A stretch of DNA of 64,000 nt from JBFLYO01 sp040756745 (GTDB lineage: Bacteria > Bacteroidota > Ignavibacteria > UBA10030 > UBA6906). The position numbers were made by a program, and so were the translations under genes. The stretch covers positions 1 to 64,000 of the forward strand of contig JBFLYO010000005.1 in the NCBI GenBank assembly GCA_040756745.1, in the 5' to 3' direction. The notes below the pieces were generated by a model. It was not told the origin of the DNA and ran no database searches. It was given only the letters and a program-made list of their open reading frames with translations. This document shows, piece after piece, positions 7,471 through 15,554 of the stretch. Every line of letters begins with the position of its first letter. The first letter of the stretch is position 1.

Positions 7471-7559
7471 CAGGAGGGGCGCCTGCACTTTATTTGAGTG
7501 CCGTTATTGCTCTTTTCCGAGCGCCGGCGCTCCAATCCCAACACCGAGGCACACCTGAC

Positions 7560-7940
7560 ATGAGAATCCTGCTTGTCGATGATGAAGAGGGCTTCCTAAA
7601 CGTCATGGGGGGCGTGTTGCGCGAACATGGCTATGACGTGATACTCGCCGAAGACGGAAAGCAAGCACGCGAGGCCCTCGACGGTCAAAAAGTCGACCTC
7701 ATCATCTCCGACGTCTTTATGCCGACACTGGACGGGGTGCGATTCCACAGCTACGTGCGGGAATTCACGGATGCCAAGGAGGTCCCGTTTATCTTCATCT
7801 CCGGGTACGACGACGAGCACACCCGCGGACTGGCAAAAGACTCCCCGCGCGACTATTTCCTGAGCAAGACGACGCCGATCGAGGATATTGTTGCTTTGAT
7901 CGAAAAACTCAAGCACCCTACCCGCAACGACCCGGTCTGA
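7560..7940 (+). CDS. Single-domain response regulator of the pilus-like locus
   Basis: 126-residue stand-alone receiver domain. Acidic pair D7/D8, phospho-acceptor D51 in the LIISDVFMP motif, switch S81 and conserved K103 are all present, so it should be phosphorylatable. No output domain follows, so it must act by protein contact, CheY/PilG-like. The start at 7560 leaves no extra N-terminus before the first beta strand. It ends 1 base before the degenerate PilB-like ATPase gene, implying joint expression and a possible role in controlling motor assembly or activity; no cognate kinase gene is in the window. Confidence 0.85.
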   Translation: MRILLVDDEEGFLNVMGGVLREHGYDVILAEDGKQAREALDGQKVDLIISDVFMPTLDGVRFHSYVREFTDAKEVPFIFISGYDDEHTRGLAKDSPRDYFLSKTTPIEDIVALIEKLKHPTRNDPV

Positions 7941-7941
7941 C

Positions 7942-9792
7942 ATGGCCAAAGCAGACACAACGCCGGCCCCACGCCCGCCCGAAGAAGAGCAGCGCAAACC
8001 CGGTGCCGCCGGCTCTCGCACCACCATGGGAGGACCGCGCCCCTTCATGACGTCGTTCCTGGAACACCTCGTCCGAAACCGCATCATCTCGGAAGAGGTG
8101 GCCATGCAGGCGTCGGAATGGAAAAAGCAGAACGAGCGCGACAAGCGGAGTCTGATCGAGATCCTCAAGGAAGAGTTTGGGCTGTCGCAGGACGTGCTCC
8201 ACTACCAGGTCGCCCAGTTCTATGCCTTCCGGGTGATCGACATCAACGAGCGGGGAGCGCGCCGCCTGCTGCCGTCGGATGTTCTGAAGATCCTCCGCGG
8301 GCTTCCGGAACCGATCCGCCAGCTCGCCATGCGCCACAAGGTGCTCCCCTACGATCTGGCGGAAAACCAGCCGGACAAGATTATCGTCGTCACACCCAAT
8401 CCCGCAGACCGCGAGATCTCGGACGTCGCACGCGCTCTGCCGTACAAGAAATTCGAGATCTGCTACATGAAGGAGCGAGACTGGGCCGAGTACTGGCGCC
8501 AGCTCACGACCGAGAAGGACCAGCCGGGAAGCAGCGCGCTCAGCGCGGCCGACCTGGTGATCGAAGAAAACGAGGCGGATTTCGAAGAGATCATCGAGAA
8601 GGACATCACGCGTGGGCAGCTCCTTGCGATGGTGGAGAACATACTGGCCGATGCCGTGCGTGTGGGGGCAACTGACATCCACGTCATCCCGCGTGGTCCG
8701 AGGAAAACCGACGTCAGCTTCCGGATCGACGGGCAGCTTGCGCTCTGGTACTCGATTGACGATACACGTGCCGAGGCCGTAGCGGCGGCCATCAAGACGC
8801 GGACGTCGTCCATGGATCGTTTCGAGCGGCTCGCGGCACAGGAAGGGACCGTCCAGAAGAGCGTCGACAGCCAGCTCGTCCGCTTCAGCATCTCTTCCCT
8901 CCCGATGGTCTCACGGGAGCTTTCGGGGAAGTACGAGTCCGTCGTGATCAAGGTCCACCGCGACGCCGAGGCAGCATCACTCGACGCTGCGGTCGGCGAC
9001 CCGTATGCGCTGCGGGTGGTGAAGGAGGCCTTGCAGCGTCCGCGGGGAATGGTCCTCGTGGCCGGACCATCCGGCAACGGGCGCACAGCGACAGTGGCCG
9101 CACTGCTGAAGGCAGTCATGAAGGGGGGAATGAACACGGTGACGGTGGAGGATCCGCTTGAGTACTACCTCGACGGAGCGCGTCAGGTGAAATTGAATCC
9201 CAAGCTCACGTACGAGGACGCACTCGCGGCTGTCCTGCATCACGATCCCGACGTGGTCTTCCTGGGCGACATCGAACATCCTGGCGGTGCGGCCGCCGGG
9301 CTCCGGCTTGCCGTGGCCGGACGGCATGTGTTCGGCAAAATGCATGCGCGCGACTGCACGACGGCGGTGGCACGGCTCCTGACGCTCGGCATCGAACCGT
9401 TCCTCGTGGCTGAAGGGCTCTCGGTGATCCTTGCGCAGCGCCAGGTTCGGAAGCTGTGCGAACGCTGCAAGGAGCCGGTTCAGAAGGTAAGCAGGGAACT
9501 GGTGACGCGGCTTGGCTTCACGGAGGAGGACGCGGCAGCGACGAGTTTCTTCCGTCCGGTCGGCTGCATCAACTGCACTGCCGGATACAAAGGGCGCCTG
9601 CCGTTGCACGAGGCGCTCGACGTTACTCCCGAGATCCGGGAGATCATCCTCTGGTCCGGAGGCCGGCTCGACGGCAAGGTGCTGCGCGACGCCGCCCTTG
9701 CCCAGGGGATGGTGACGATCCAGAAGGGGGGCATCGAGCTGCTGAAACGGGGCGTGACGACCCTGGCAGAGATCGGGGCGGCGCTGGCTTGA
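7942..9792 (+). CDS. PilB/GspE-like ATPase homologue with altered nucleotide-binding motifs
   Basis: 616 residues with the same plan as the canonical PilB at 13131: an MshEN/T2SSE-type N-terminal region, a central PAS-like N2 domain and a C-terminal secretion ATPase domain including two zinc-site CxxC pairs (CERC and CINC). Key differences are visible. Walker A reads GPSGNGRTA at 375-383, with R381 in place of the catalytic Lys. Walker B reads DPDVVFLGDIE at 435-445, where canonical proteins have GE[MI]R. The usual STLHTND box is KMHARDC. It may therefore be a catalytically weak or inactive partner of the second PilB, or an ATPase with unusual chemistry. It lies between the receiver gene and the pilin genes. 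Confidence 0.88.
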   Translation: MAKADTTPAPRPPEEEQRKPGAAGSRTTMGGPRPFMTSFLEHLVRNRIISEEVAMQASEWKKQNERDKRSLIEILKEEFGLSQDVLHYQVAQFYAFRVIDINERGARRLLPSDVLKILRGLPEPIRQLAMRHKVLPYDLAENQPDKIIVVTPNPADREISDVARALPYKKFEICYMKERDWAEYWRQLTTEKDQPGSSALSAADLVIEENEADFEEIIEKDITRGQLLAMVENILADAVRVGATDIHVIPRGPRKTDVSFRIDGQLALWYSIDDTRAEAVAAAIKTRTSSMDRFERLAAQEGTVQKSVDSQLVRFSISSLPMVSRELSGKYESVVIKVHRDAEAASLDAAVGDPYALRVVKEALQRPRGMVLVAGPSGNGRTATVAALLKAVMKGGMNTVTVEDPLEYYLDGARQVKLNPKLTYEDALAAVLHHDPDVVFLGDIEHPGGAAAGLRLAVAGRHVFGKMHARDCTTAVARLLTLGIEPFLVAEGLSVILAQRQVRKLCERCKEPVQKVSRELVTRLGFTEEDAAATSFFRPVGCINCTAGYKGRLPLHEALDVTPEIREIILWSGGRLDGKVLRDAALAQGMVTIQKGGIELLKRGVTTLAEIGAALA

Positions 9793-9915
9793 TTTCCCCT
9801 CACGTATTACCTATGTTGGGTGCAAATCTTACACCCCGGGAGTAAGAATTACCTGTCCCGGGAGGGCGGGGGAGCGGCGGGGTTTCTATTTGCTCCTTTT
9901 TTATGTCTCGTTGTT

Positions 9916-9931
9916 TGGCATGCGCCTTGAT
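9916..9931 (+). promoter_or_regulatory. Candidate sigma-54-like promoter of the pilin genes
   Basis: TGGCATG-CGCC-TTGAT has the spacing of a -24/-12 promoter (TGGCAYG-N4-TTGCW) but carries A instead of C in the -12 GC dinucleotide. It lies 91 bases before the first pilin ATG in a 229-base gap that has no good TTGnnn-N17-TAnnTT promoter. Pilin genes are often sigma-54-dependent, which makes it plausible but unproven. Downstream, CCTTGA at 9925-9930 could pair with TCAAGG near 9970 to form a leader hairpin. Confidence 0.35.
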
Positions 9932-10020
9932 ACTCATACACCAACGTAGGATACGAGTGTAGAGCGTCAAGGTTTCCCAACACCATATCCAAACAACACC
10001 ATTTACTAAAGGAGCAACGT

Positions 10021-10420
10021 TATGGGACAGCAGCAACTTCTGCTCATTATCCTCGGCGTGATCGTCGTGGGTATTGCAGTTGCGGTCGGCATCACGATGT
10101 TCTCGGACAGTGCCATCTCCGCGAACCGTGACGCGCTCACCAACGACCTGGTCAACCTGGCCTCGCGTGCGCAGCAGTTTTACCGCAGGCCGACGTCACT
10201 TGGCGGCGGCGGCAACAGCTTCACGCTGCTGACGGCGGATGCGACGGGTCTGAAGCGCCTGACGAACAACGCCACCAATGCCAACGGGACCTACACGATC
10301 TTCACCGCCGGTTCCGGGACGGGGACGAGTGCAACGGTCGTGCTGAACGGCGTCGGGACGGAAATGTACAACGGGGCGCTCGTGCAGGTCCGTGTGCAGG
10401 TGTGGCCGGATCGCGACAGC
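10021..10420 (+). repeat. 400-base identical repeat, first copy (pilin 1)
   Basis: By direct reading this stretch is base-for-base identical to 10569-10968. Identity begins one base before the start codon and stops 18 bases before the end of the gene, where 3 differences occur. Upstream regions are unrelated, indicating gene conversion or very recent duplication restricted to the coding region. Confidence 0.9.
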
Positions 10421-10438
10421 ATCTGGGTTGTGAACTAA
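10022..10438 (+). CDS. Major pilin-like protein, copy 1
   Basis: 138 residues: a 24-residue hydrophobic N-terminus (MGQQQLLLIILGVIVVG...), an amphipathic helix NRDALTNDLVNLASRAQQF, then YRRPTSLGGGGNSF and a beta-rich C-terminal domain ending in VRVQVWPDRDS. The shape is pilin-like, with a hydrophobic alpha-1 helix and globular head. There is no charged leader, only MG before QQQ, and Leu where Glu5 of a mature pilin would stand. AAAGGAG precedes the ATG by 7 bases. It shares 400 identical bases with copy 2, and is followed by an intrinsic terminator, suggesting high-level expression. The pilin call comes from structure-like features and context. Confidence 0.75.
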   Translation: MGQQQLLLIILGVIVVGIAVAVGITMFSDSAISANRDALTNDLVNLASRAQQFYRRPTSLGGGGNSFTLLTADATGLKRLTNNATNANGTYTIFTAGSGTGTSATVVLNGVGTEMYNGALVQVRVQVWPDRDSIWVVN

Positions 10439-10453
10439 CGCGAACCAATGGGA

Positions 10454-10479
10454 GGGGCCGTCCGTGGATGGCCCCTTTT
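10454..10479 (+). terminator. Intrinsic terminator after pilin copy 1
   Basis: Stem GGGGCC / GGCCCC around a GTCCGTGGAT loop that can extend the stem, followed directly by TTTT. Probably partial, making the first pilin transcript the most abundant. Confidence 0.65.
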
Positions 10480-10480
10480 C

Positions 10481-10499
10481 TACGTCCCTGAAGGATAGG
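10481..10499 (+). repeat. 19-base repeat, first copy: vestige of a pilin 3 start region
   Basis: Identical to 11028-11046, where it supplies the Shine-Dalgarno of pilin 3. Here it leads to no start codon; a few bases beyond resemble the pilin 3 5' end (GGCAGGCAGC against GGCAGCCAGC). It looks like the scar of a tandem duplication that included the pilin 3 start. Confidence 0.65.
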
Positions 10500-10568
10500 C
10501 ACCGGCAGGCAGCGGCTCCTGCCAATGGTGGGGGGAATTGGTTGTCAAATCCAGTAGAGGAGAAATGC

Positions 10569-10968
10569 TATGGGACAGCAGCAACTTCTGCTCATTATCC
10601 TCGGCGTGATCGTCGTGGGTATTGCAGTTGCGGTCGGCATCACGATGTTCTCGGACAGTGCCATCTCCGCGAACCGTGACGCGCTCACCAACGACCTGGT
10701 CAACCTGGCCTCGCGTGCGCAGCAGTTTTACCGCAGGCCGACGTCACTTGGCGGCGGCGGCAACAGCTTCACGCTGCTGACGGCGGATGCGACGGGTCTG
10801 AAGCGCCTGACGAACAACGCCACCAATGCCAACGGGACCTACACGATCTTCACCGCCGGTTCCGGGACGGGGACGAGTGCAACGGTCGTGCTGAACGGCG
10901 TCGGGACGGAAATGTACAACGGGGCGCTCGTGCAGGTCCGTGTGCAGGTGTGGCCGGATCGCGACAGC
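10569..10968 (+). repeat. 400-base identical repeat, second copy (pilin 2)
   Basis: Identical by reading to 10021-10420. The boundary at the start codon and the clustered differences at the 3' end are described with the first copy. Confidence 0.9.
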
Positions 10969-10986
10969 GTCTGGGTCGTTAACTAA
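10570..10986 (+). CDS. Major pilin-like protein, copy 2
   Basis: 138 residues, identical to copy 1 except for one residue near the end (DSVWVVN instead of DSIWVVN). Same MG-QQQ start, hydrophobic helix, YRRPTSLGGGGNSF motif and C-terminal domain. Preceded by GAGGAG 8 bases before ATG and by different upstream sequence from copy 1, so the two may be expressed at different levels. The hairpin after it lacks a T-run, so transcription should continue into pilin 3. Confidence 0.75.
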   Translation: MGQQQLLLIILGVIVVGIAVAVGITMFSDSAISANRDALTNDLVNLASRAQQFYRRPTSLGGGGNSFTLLTADATGLKRLTNNATNANGTYTIFTAGSGTGTSATVVLNGVGTEMYNGALVQVRVQVWPDRDSVWVVN

Positions 10987-10998
10987 AGAGTTCGGAGA

Positions 10999-11022
10999 GG
11001 GGCTGTCCACGGGGATGGCCCC
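10999..11022 (+). other. Hairpin after pilin copy 2 without T-run
   Basis: GGGGC / GCCCC stem with inner TGTCC/GGGAT pairing, homologous in position and sequence to the terminator after copy 1, but followed by ATGATT instead of TTTT. Likely an RNA-stabilising or read-through structure between pilins 2 and 3. Confidence 0.5.
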
Positions 11023-11027
11023 ATGAT

Positions 11028-11046
11028 TACGTCCCTGAAGGATAGG
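11028..11046 (+). repeat. 19-base repeat, second copy: pilin 3 ribosome-binding region
   Basis: Same 19 bases as 10481-10499; here GAAGGATAGG lies just before the pilin 3 ATG at 11049 and acts as its Shine-Dalgarno region. Confidence 0.7.
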
Positions 11047-11048
11047 TA

Positions 11049-11456
11049 ATGGGCAGCCAGCAATTGCTCCTTATCGCGGTCGGACTGGTCATCGTCTCCA
11101 TCATGATCGCGGTGGGCATTTCGATGTTTCAGGACCAGGCGACCTCGAACAATCGGGATGAGGTTGCAAACGATCTGGCCCATTTTGCGGCGCTGGCCCG
11201 GGCATACTACCGGCGGCCGCAGGTGTTCGGCGGTGGCGGCAACAGCTTCCGCGGGCTCACCATGGCCAGGATCACGAGCAGGCCCACCAACGATAACGGA
11301 ACCTACTCGCTTTCGCCCGACCCGGTCACTGGAACGGTTGATCACATCACACTGACGGGGATCGGCAAGGAATCAGGGTACGACGGCAACTATGTCAGGG
11401 TCGTCATGCTCGTCTACGCCGACAGTGTGGCGGTCGATGAATCGATGACGAATTAG
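11049..11456 (+). CDS. Pilin-like protein, divergent third copy
   Basis: 135 residues. Aligns end to end with copies 1 and 2 but is clearly diverged: start MGSQQLLLIAVGLVIVSIM, helix NNRDEVANDLAHFAALARAY, then YRRPQVFGGGGNSF. Conserved across all three are MG[QS]QQLLLI, the NRD-x4-NDL helix and the YRRP-x3-GGGGNSF turn, which marks these as functionally constrained. Again no charged leader or Glu5. It could be a minor or alternative subunit of the same fibre. It ends 213 bases before pilC, a stretch in which I see weak inverted repeats (ACCGG...CCGGT) but no clear promoter or known RNA. Confidence 0.72.
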   Translation: MGSQQLLLIAVGLVIVSIMIAVGISMFQDQATSNNRDEVANDLAHFAALARAYYRRPQVFGGGGNSFRGLTMARITSRPTNDNGTYSLSPDPVTGTVDHITLTGIGKESGYDGNYVRVVMLVYADSVAVDESMTN

Positions 11457-11669
11457 GCAACAGGGACGTTGTAGCAGCACGGCATTACCGGGGAGGGGGT
11501 ACCTCTTCAAGTCGTTTGCGCGCGCTACCGGGTGGGGGATCCGGTGGTGGAATCTTGCGCAGCGGCAGGAGAGGCTACCCTTTCTCTGTTTGATGGAAAG
11601 CACAGCCCCGAAGCAACCAAAGTGACATATTGGGGTATGTATAGACAAGAGTAATGAAGGAGCGACCGC

Positions 11670-13091
11670 ATGCCGGAGTTTCGCATCGAAGGGGTCAGTA
11701 CCGCAGGAAAGCCGATCCAGGGGATTCTGGAGGCGGACTCCACGCGGGCAGCAAAGAGCAAGGCTTCGCAACTGGCCCAGCAGCGCAATTTCAGGCTGCT
11801 TCACGTCGTCCCCCGCTCCACATGGGTGTATAAGGTCCAGCGCGGGACGGAAAAGCCTATCGTCGGTGAGCAGAAGGCGTTTTCCAAGGGAGAAGTCCAG
11901 GAAGCGCTTCAGAAGATGGGGTACCGGGTCATCCGGGTCCAGAAGCGTCTGCTTGACTTCAAGGCCCGGCCACCTTCAACCGAGATTGTGACCTTTGTCC
12001 GCGTCAGCGCGGACCTGATCCGCCAGAAGCTGCCGTTCAACGAGATCATGCAGCTGATGGTCAACGATGTGCAGAACCGTACCCTGCGCGAGGCTATCAA
12101 GGACATCAACACGGAACTGAAGCAGGGGAAAGACAGCGAGCGTGCCTTCATCAAGCACGAGGCGGTCCTGGGGCGGTTCACTGCACACATGCTCGGCCTT
12201 GCCTCCAAGAGCGGCAACATGGCCGAGATCTACGACAGCACCGCGAAATTCCTCGAGCGGCAGGCGGACTTCAAGAAGAATCTGAAAAGCGCCCTCATCA
12301 CCCCGATCGTCACCCTGGTCGTCCTCTTCGGCGCCGTAGTCTACTACGTCGGTTACATCTTCCCCGCCACGGCCAAGCTGTTTGTGAAATTCAAGATCGA
12401 CCTGCCGCCGATGACGAAGGCGACGCTGGCCCTCAGCGATTTCCTCGTCGATCACATCGTGATCCTCCTGATCCTGGTGATCGTCCCGACGATCCTCCTG
12501 GTGCGCTTCTTTGCCACGGAGCGGGGGCGGTTCATCATGGACAAGTACATCTGGGGCATCCCGGTCCTGGGGCAGCTCTTGCACAAAACAAGCATCGAGA
12601 TCTTCTGCCGCGTCTTCTATGCCCTCTATAGCGGCGCCGGCGAGAACATCGAGGTCATCCGGATGGCGGCCGAGGCGTGCGGCAACAAGTACATGGAGCA
12701 CCAGATCAAGACGATCGCGCTCCCGATGATGATCCAGAAGGGCGCAGGCATCACGGAGGCCTTTGAAGCCACCGGCGTGTTCACCAAGACGGCCGTCTCA
12801 CGGTTCCACTCGGGCGCCGAGACCGGCACCGTGAAGAATACCGCCTTCCAGCTGGCGGAATACTACGAGAAGGAGACGTCGTACAAGATGAAGAACGCGA
12901 TCGACTTCATCCAGCTCTGGATTTCCATGATTATCATGATCGTCCTGACGGCGCTGACGATCGTCTCGTCGGAAACGGCCACGATCAAGCCGCGCAACCC
13001 CGCCATGGGTCGGCTTGAGAATGGAACGACGCAGACGGTCGCCGAAGCGCGCCCCGCGGCGATGAATGGTGTGCAGGACGCGGTCGGCTGA
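11670..13091 (+). CDS. pilC: PilC/GspF-type inner-membrane platform protein
   Basis: 473 residues with two T2SSF domains (about 105-235 and 310-440), each containing a helical bundle, and three hydrophobic segments: about 209-231, 262-281 and 415-437. An N-terminal 90-residue extension carries two copies of a small alpha/beta module (EADSTRAAKSKASQLAQQRNF and a later FSKGEVQEALQKMGY segment), resembling the short extension preceding PilC/GspF. It is the membrane base on which PilB and PilT motors act. AAGGAG precedes ATG 11670. The C-terminal 40 residues after the last membrane segment are unusually long and hydrophilic. Confidence 0.9.
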   Translation: MPEFRIEGVSTAGKPIQGILEADSTRAAKSKASQLAQQRNFRLLHVVPRSTWVYKVQRGTEKPIVGEQKAFSKGEVQEALQKMGYRVIRVQKRLLDFKARPPSTEIVTFVRVSADLIRQKLPFNEIMQLMVNDVQNRTLREAIKDINTELKQGKDSERAFIKHEAVLGRFTAHMLGLASKSGNMAEIYDSTAKFLERQADFKKNLKSALITPIVTLVVLFGAVVYYVGYIFPATAKLFVKFKIDLPPMTKATLALSDFLVDHIVILLILVIVPTILLVRFFATERGRFIMDKYIWGIPVLGQLLHKTSIEIFCRVFYALYSGAGENIEVIRMAAEACGNKYMEHQIKTIALPMMIQKGAGITEAFEATGVFTKTAVSRFHSGAETGTVKNTAFQLAEYYEKETSYKMKNAIDFIQLWISMIIMIVLTALTIVSSETATIKPRNPAMGRLENGTTQTVAEARPAAMNGVQDAVG

Positions 13092-13130
13092 CCGGCGGCA
13101 TGCATTCCCCCACGAACGTGTGATCGAGCC

Positions 13131-14924
13131 ATGGCGCACATCGACATCACGGACAAAATCGGTTTCGCCCTCCTGAAGAAGGGGATCATCGACTACGAAA
13201 CCTTGGAGAAGTCCCTCAAGGTCAAGGAGTCGGAGGAGAAGAAGAACCGGCGGAACCTCGGCCAGATCCTGGTGAATGATTTCAACGCCGACCACGACGC
13301 GGTGTTCCGGGAGGTGGCCGACCTCTACGCCTTCCGCGAGATTTATCTTACCGACGAGAAGCTCGACAAGGCCAAGTTCGATTTCATCAAGAAGTACGTT
13401 GACCAGCTGCCGGCCAACGTCCGCGACATGCTGATGCAGACCAAGATGCTGCCGCTCAAATTCGATGAGAAGCAGGCCGACAAGCTCATCATTATCGCGG
13501 CGGACCCTACCGACCGGCGCATCCCGCTGATTGCGCGGAACTTCGGCGCGAAGAAATACGAAGTCGCCTACTGCCGTCTGAAGGACTTGCAGAGTCTCTT
13601 CGAACAGGTCATCCCGCCCGAGAACGAGTTCCTGAAACTGCTGGAGAACTCGCAGGTCGGCATCCAGATGAAGGAGGAGGAGGAAGAGAGCGCGCTCGAC
13701 GAGGAAGCGCTCGAGATGGAGATCAGCAAGAGCGCCCTGGTCAACCTTGTGGAGGGGGCGCTGGTGGAGGCGGTCCGGCAGGGAGCGAGCGACGTCCACA
13801 TCCTTGCCAAAGAAGGCAACCGAACGGAATTCTGGTTCCGGGTGGACGGCAGCCTGAAGCTTTGGCACGTGCAGGACAAGACCATGCCTGAAGCGGTGGC
13901 CGCGGTCGTGAAGGACCGCTCGAAGAATGTCGACCGCTTCGAGCGGGAAATGTCCCAGGACGGTTTCATCCAGCGCGAAATCGACGGCACGATGATCCGC
14001 TTTCGCGTCTCCATCATGCCGATCGTCGGCGTCGAATACCGGCACAAGTTCGAGAGCATCGTCATCCGCGTGCTCGACGACCGGAAAGTCATCACCGACC
14101 TGAACAAGCTCGGACTGATCGGACCGGCCAAGGAGTTCTTTAACAAAGCGATTGCAAAGCCGCAGGGGATCGTCATCCTGACGGGACCTACAGGGTGCGG
14201 GAAGAGCACGACGCTCGTGGCCGCGCTCCATCAGGTCATCGATCCGTCGGTCAACGTGCTGACCGTCGAAGATCCCGTGGAGTATATCATCCGCGGGGCG
14301 CGACAGTTGAAGATCGGACCCAAGATGAACTTCGATCTGGCCATCCGTGGCATCCTGCGGCACGACCCCGACATTGTGCTGGTAGGGGAGATGCGCGACA
14401 AGACCACAGCGGAGATTGCGATCAAGCTCGCGAATACGGGTCACCTGACCTTCTCCACGCTTCACACCAACGACGCTCCAAGCGCCGTCAGCCGTCTCTA
14501 CAAGATGGGGATCGAGCCCTTCCTGATCGCCTATGCCATCAATATTATTGTGGCGCAGCGGCTGATCCGGACGCTCTGCCCGGCCTGCAAACGGCCGCTG
14601 GGGAAGAATGAGATCGATCGCGAGACGTACCTCAAATTCGGTTGCACCGAGGAGGACCTGGACAAGCACACGATCTATGAAGCGGCCGGATGCGACAAGT
14701 GCAACGGCGGCTACAAGGGCCGGGCGGCCATCCACGAGGCGCTGTATTTCACCAAAGAGATCCGGAGCATCATCGTCCGCTCAGGCACGGAGGTGAACGA
14801 AGAGGAGGTCCGCGCACAGGCCATCAAGGACGGGATGTGGGACCTCCGTCGGGCGGGGATCGAGCGGATCAAGCTCGGCCAGACGACGCTCGAAGAGATC
14901 GCGTCGGCGACGACGGGAGATTGA
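13131..14924 (+). CDS. pilB: PilB/GspE-type assembly ATPase
   Basis: 597 residues with an MshEN-type N-terminal domain, a glutamate-rich linker near residue 180-195 and a complete secretion-ATPase domain. Walker A is GPTGCGKST at 352-360; Walker B DPDIVLVGEMRD lies near 411-423; the HTND box reads STLHTND; a zinc site is formed by CPAC and CDKC. All catalytic elements missing from the paralogue at 7942 are intact here. It should power extension of the fibre, acting on PilC encoded 39 bases upstream. Confidence 0.93.
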   Translation: MAHIDITDKIGFALLKKGIIDYETLEKSLKVKESEEKKNRRNLGQILVNDFNADHDAVFREVADLYAFREIYLTDEKLDKAKFDFIKKYVDQLPANVRDMLMQTKMLPLKFDEKQADKLIIIAADPTDRRIPLIARNFGAKKYEVAYCRLKDLQSLFEQVIPPENEFLKLLENSQVGIQMKEEEEESALDEEALEMEISKSALVNLVEGALVEAVRQGASDVHILAKEGNRTEFWFRVDGSLKLWHVQDKTMPEAVAAVVKDRSKNVDRFEREMSQDGFIQREIDGTMIRFRVSIMPIVGVEYRHKFESIVIRVLDDRKVITDLNKLGLIGPAKEFFNKAIAKPQGIVILTGPTGCGKSTTLVAALHQVIDPSVNVLTVEDPVEYIIRGARQLKIGPKMNFDLAIRGILRHDPDIVLVGEMRDKTTAEIAIKLANTGHLTFSTLHTNDAPSAVSRLYKMGIEPFLIAYAINIIVAQRLIRTLCPACKRPLGKNEIDRETYLKFGCTEEDLDKHTIYEAAGCDKCNGGYKGRAAIHEALYFTKEIRSIIVRSGTEVNEEEVRAQAIKDGMWDLRRAGIERIKLGQTTLEEIASATTGD

Positions 14925-14958
14925 GCGCCCGGTTGCTGTTCACAGCAGGAGGGGACGC

Positions 14959-15528
14959 ATGAACCTTGGTCAGATGATGCTGGTGCTGGGCGCGATCGTG
15001 CTGCTCGGTGTGTTGATCCTGAACGCCAACGCGACGGTGTACCAGGCCACCGACACCATGTACACCAGCGAGTTCGGCGTCACCGCCATTTCACTTGCTA
15101 CGTCGCTCGTGGAAGAGGCGATGGGGAAGATGTTCGACCAGATAATCGCCGGGGCCAATCCAGCGGCGGTGTACGACTCCACACTCTTCACGGCGCCGGG
15201 CGATCTCCGTGCGGAAGGGAGCGAGAGGTACCGGGGTGGGGCGAACGATTTCAACGACTTCGACGATTTCAACAACCTCTTCTTCGTCTATAAGAGCGAC
15301 GTCCCCGCCGATAGCACCCCCACACCTGGCTCCACATATGAGTTCACCATCCACGGTCTCCGGGGAAAGTACTTTGCCCGGACGAAAGTGGAATACGTCC
15401 GTCTACCCAATCTCGACGTGCCGTACACCATCCGTCCGACCTGGCACAAGAAGCTGACCGTTACCGTGAAGGCCGCCGGGGAAAAGGACTCGCTGGTGTT
15501 CCCGGCCGTCATGAGTTACTGGAACTAA
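14959..15528 (+). CDS. Minor pilin-like membrane-anchored protein
   Basis: 189 residues beginning MNLGQMMLVLGAIVLLGVLIL, a hydrophobic helix that continues into an amphipathic stretch (SLATSLVEEAMGKMFDQI), then a globular part rich in aromatic and Asp residues (NDFNDFDDFNNLFFVY). The position after pilB and N-terminal shape suggest a minor pseudopilin of the GspH/I type. No cleavable leader or Glu5 is visible. AGCAGGAGGGG precedes the ATG. Family not identified beyond this. Confidence 0.6.
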   Translation: MNLGQMMLVLGAIVLLGVLILNANATVYQATDTMYTSEFGVTAISLATSLVEEAMGKMFDQIIAGANPAAVYDSTLFTAPGDLRAEGSERYRGGANDFNDFDDFNNLFFVYKSDVPADSTPTPGSTYEFTIHGLRGKYFARTKVEYVRLPNLDVPYTIRPTWHKKLTVTVKAAGEKDSLVFPAVMSYWN

Positions 15529-15554
15529 GCCCGGACTCCGGAAAGGACTCTTTT

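Noticed and set aside
11457..11669. Possible cyclic-di-GMP or other riboswitch upstream of pilC
   Set aside because: The 213-base gap contains GGAAAGCACAG-like and short inverted sequences, but the conserved GEMM stems and tetraloop-receptor pattern could not be laid out, and no alternative known RNA fits.
12798..14735. Long antisense frame (645 codons) across pilC/pilB
   Set aside because: Lies opposite the fully motif-supported pilB; Asp/His/Arg-rich and without recognisable domains. Shadow frame.
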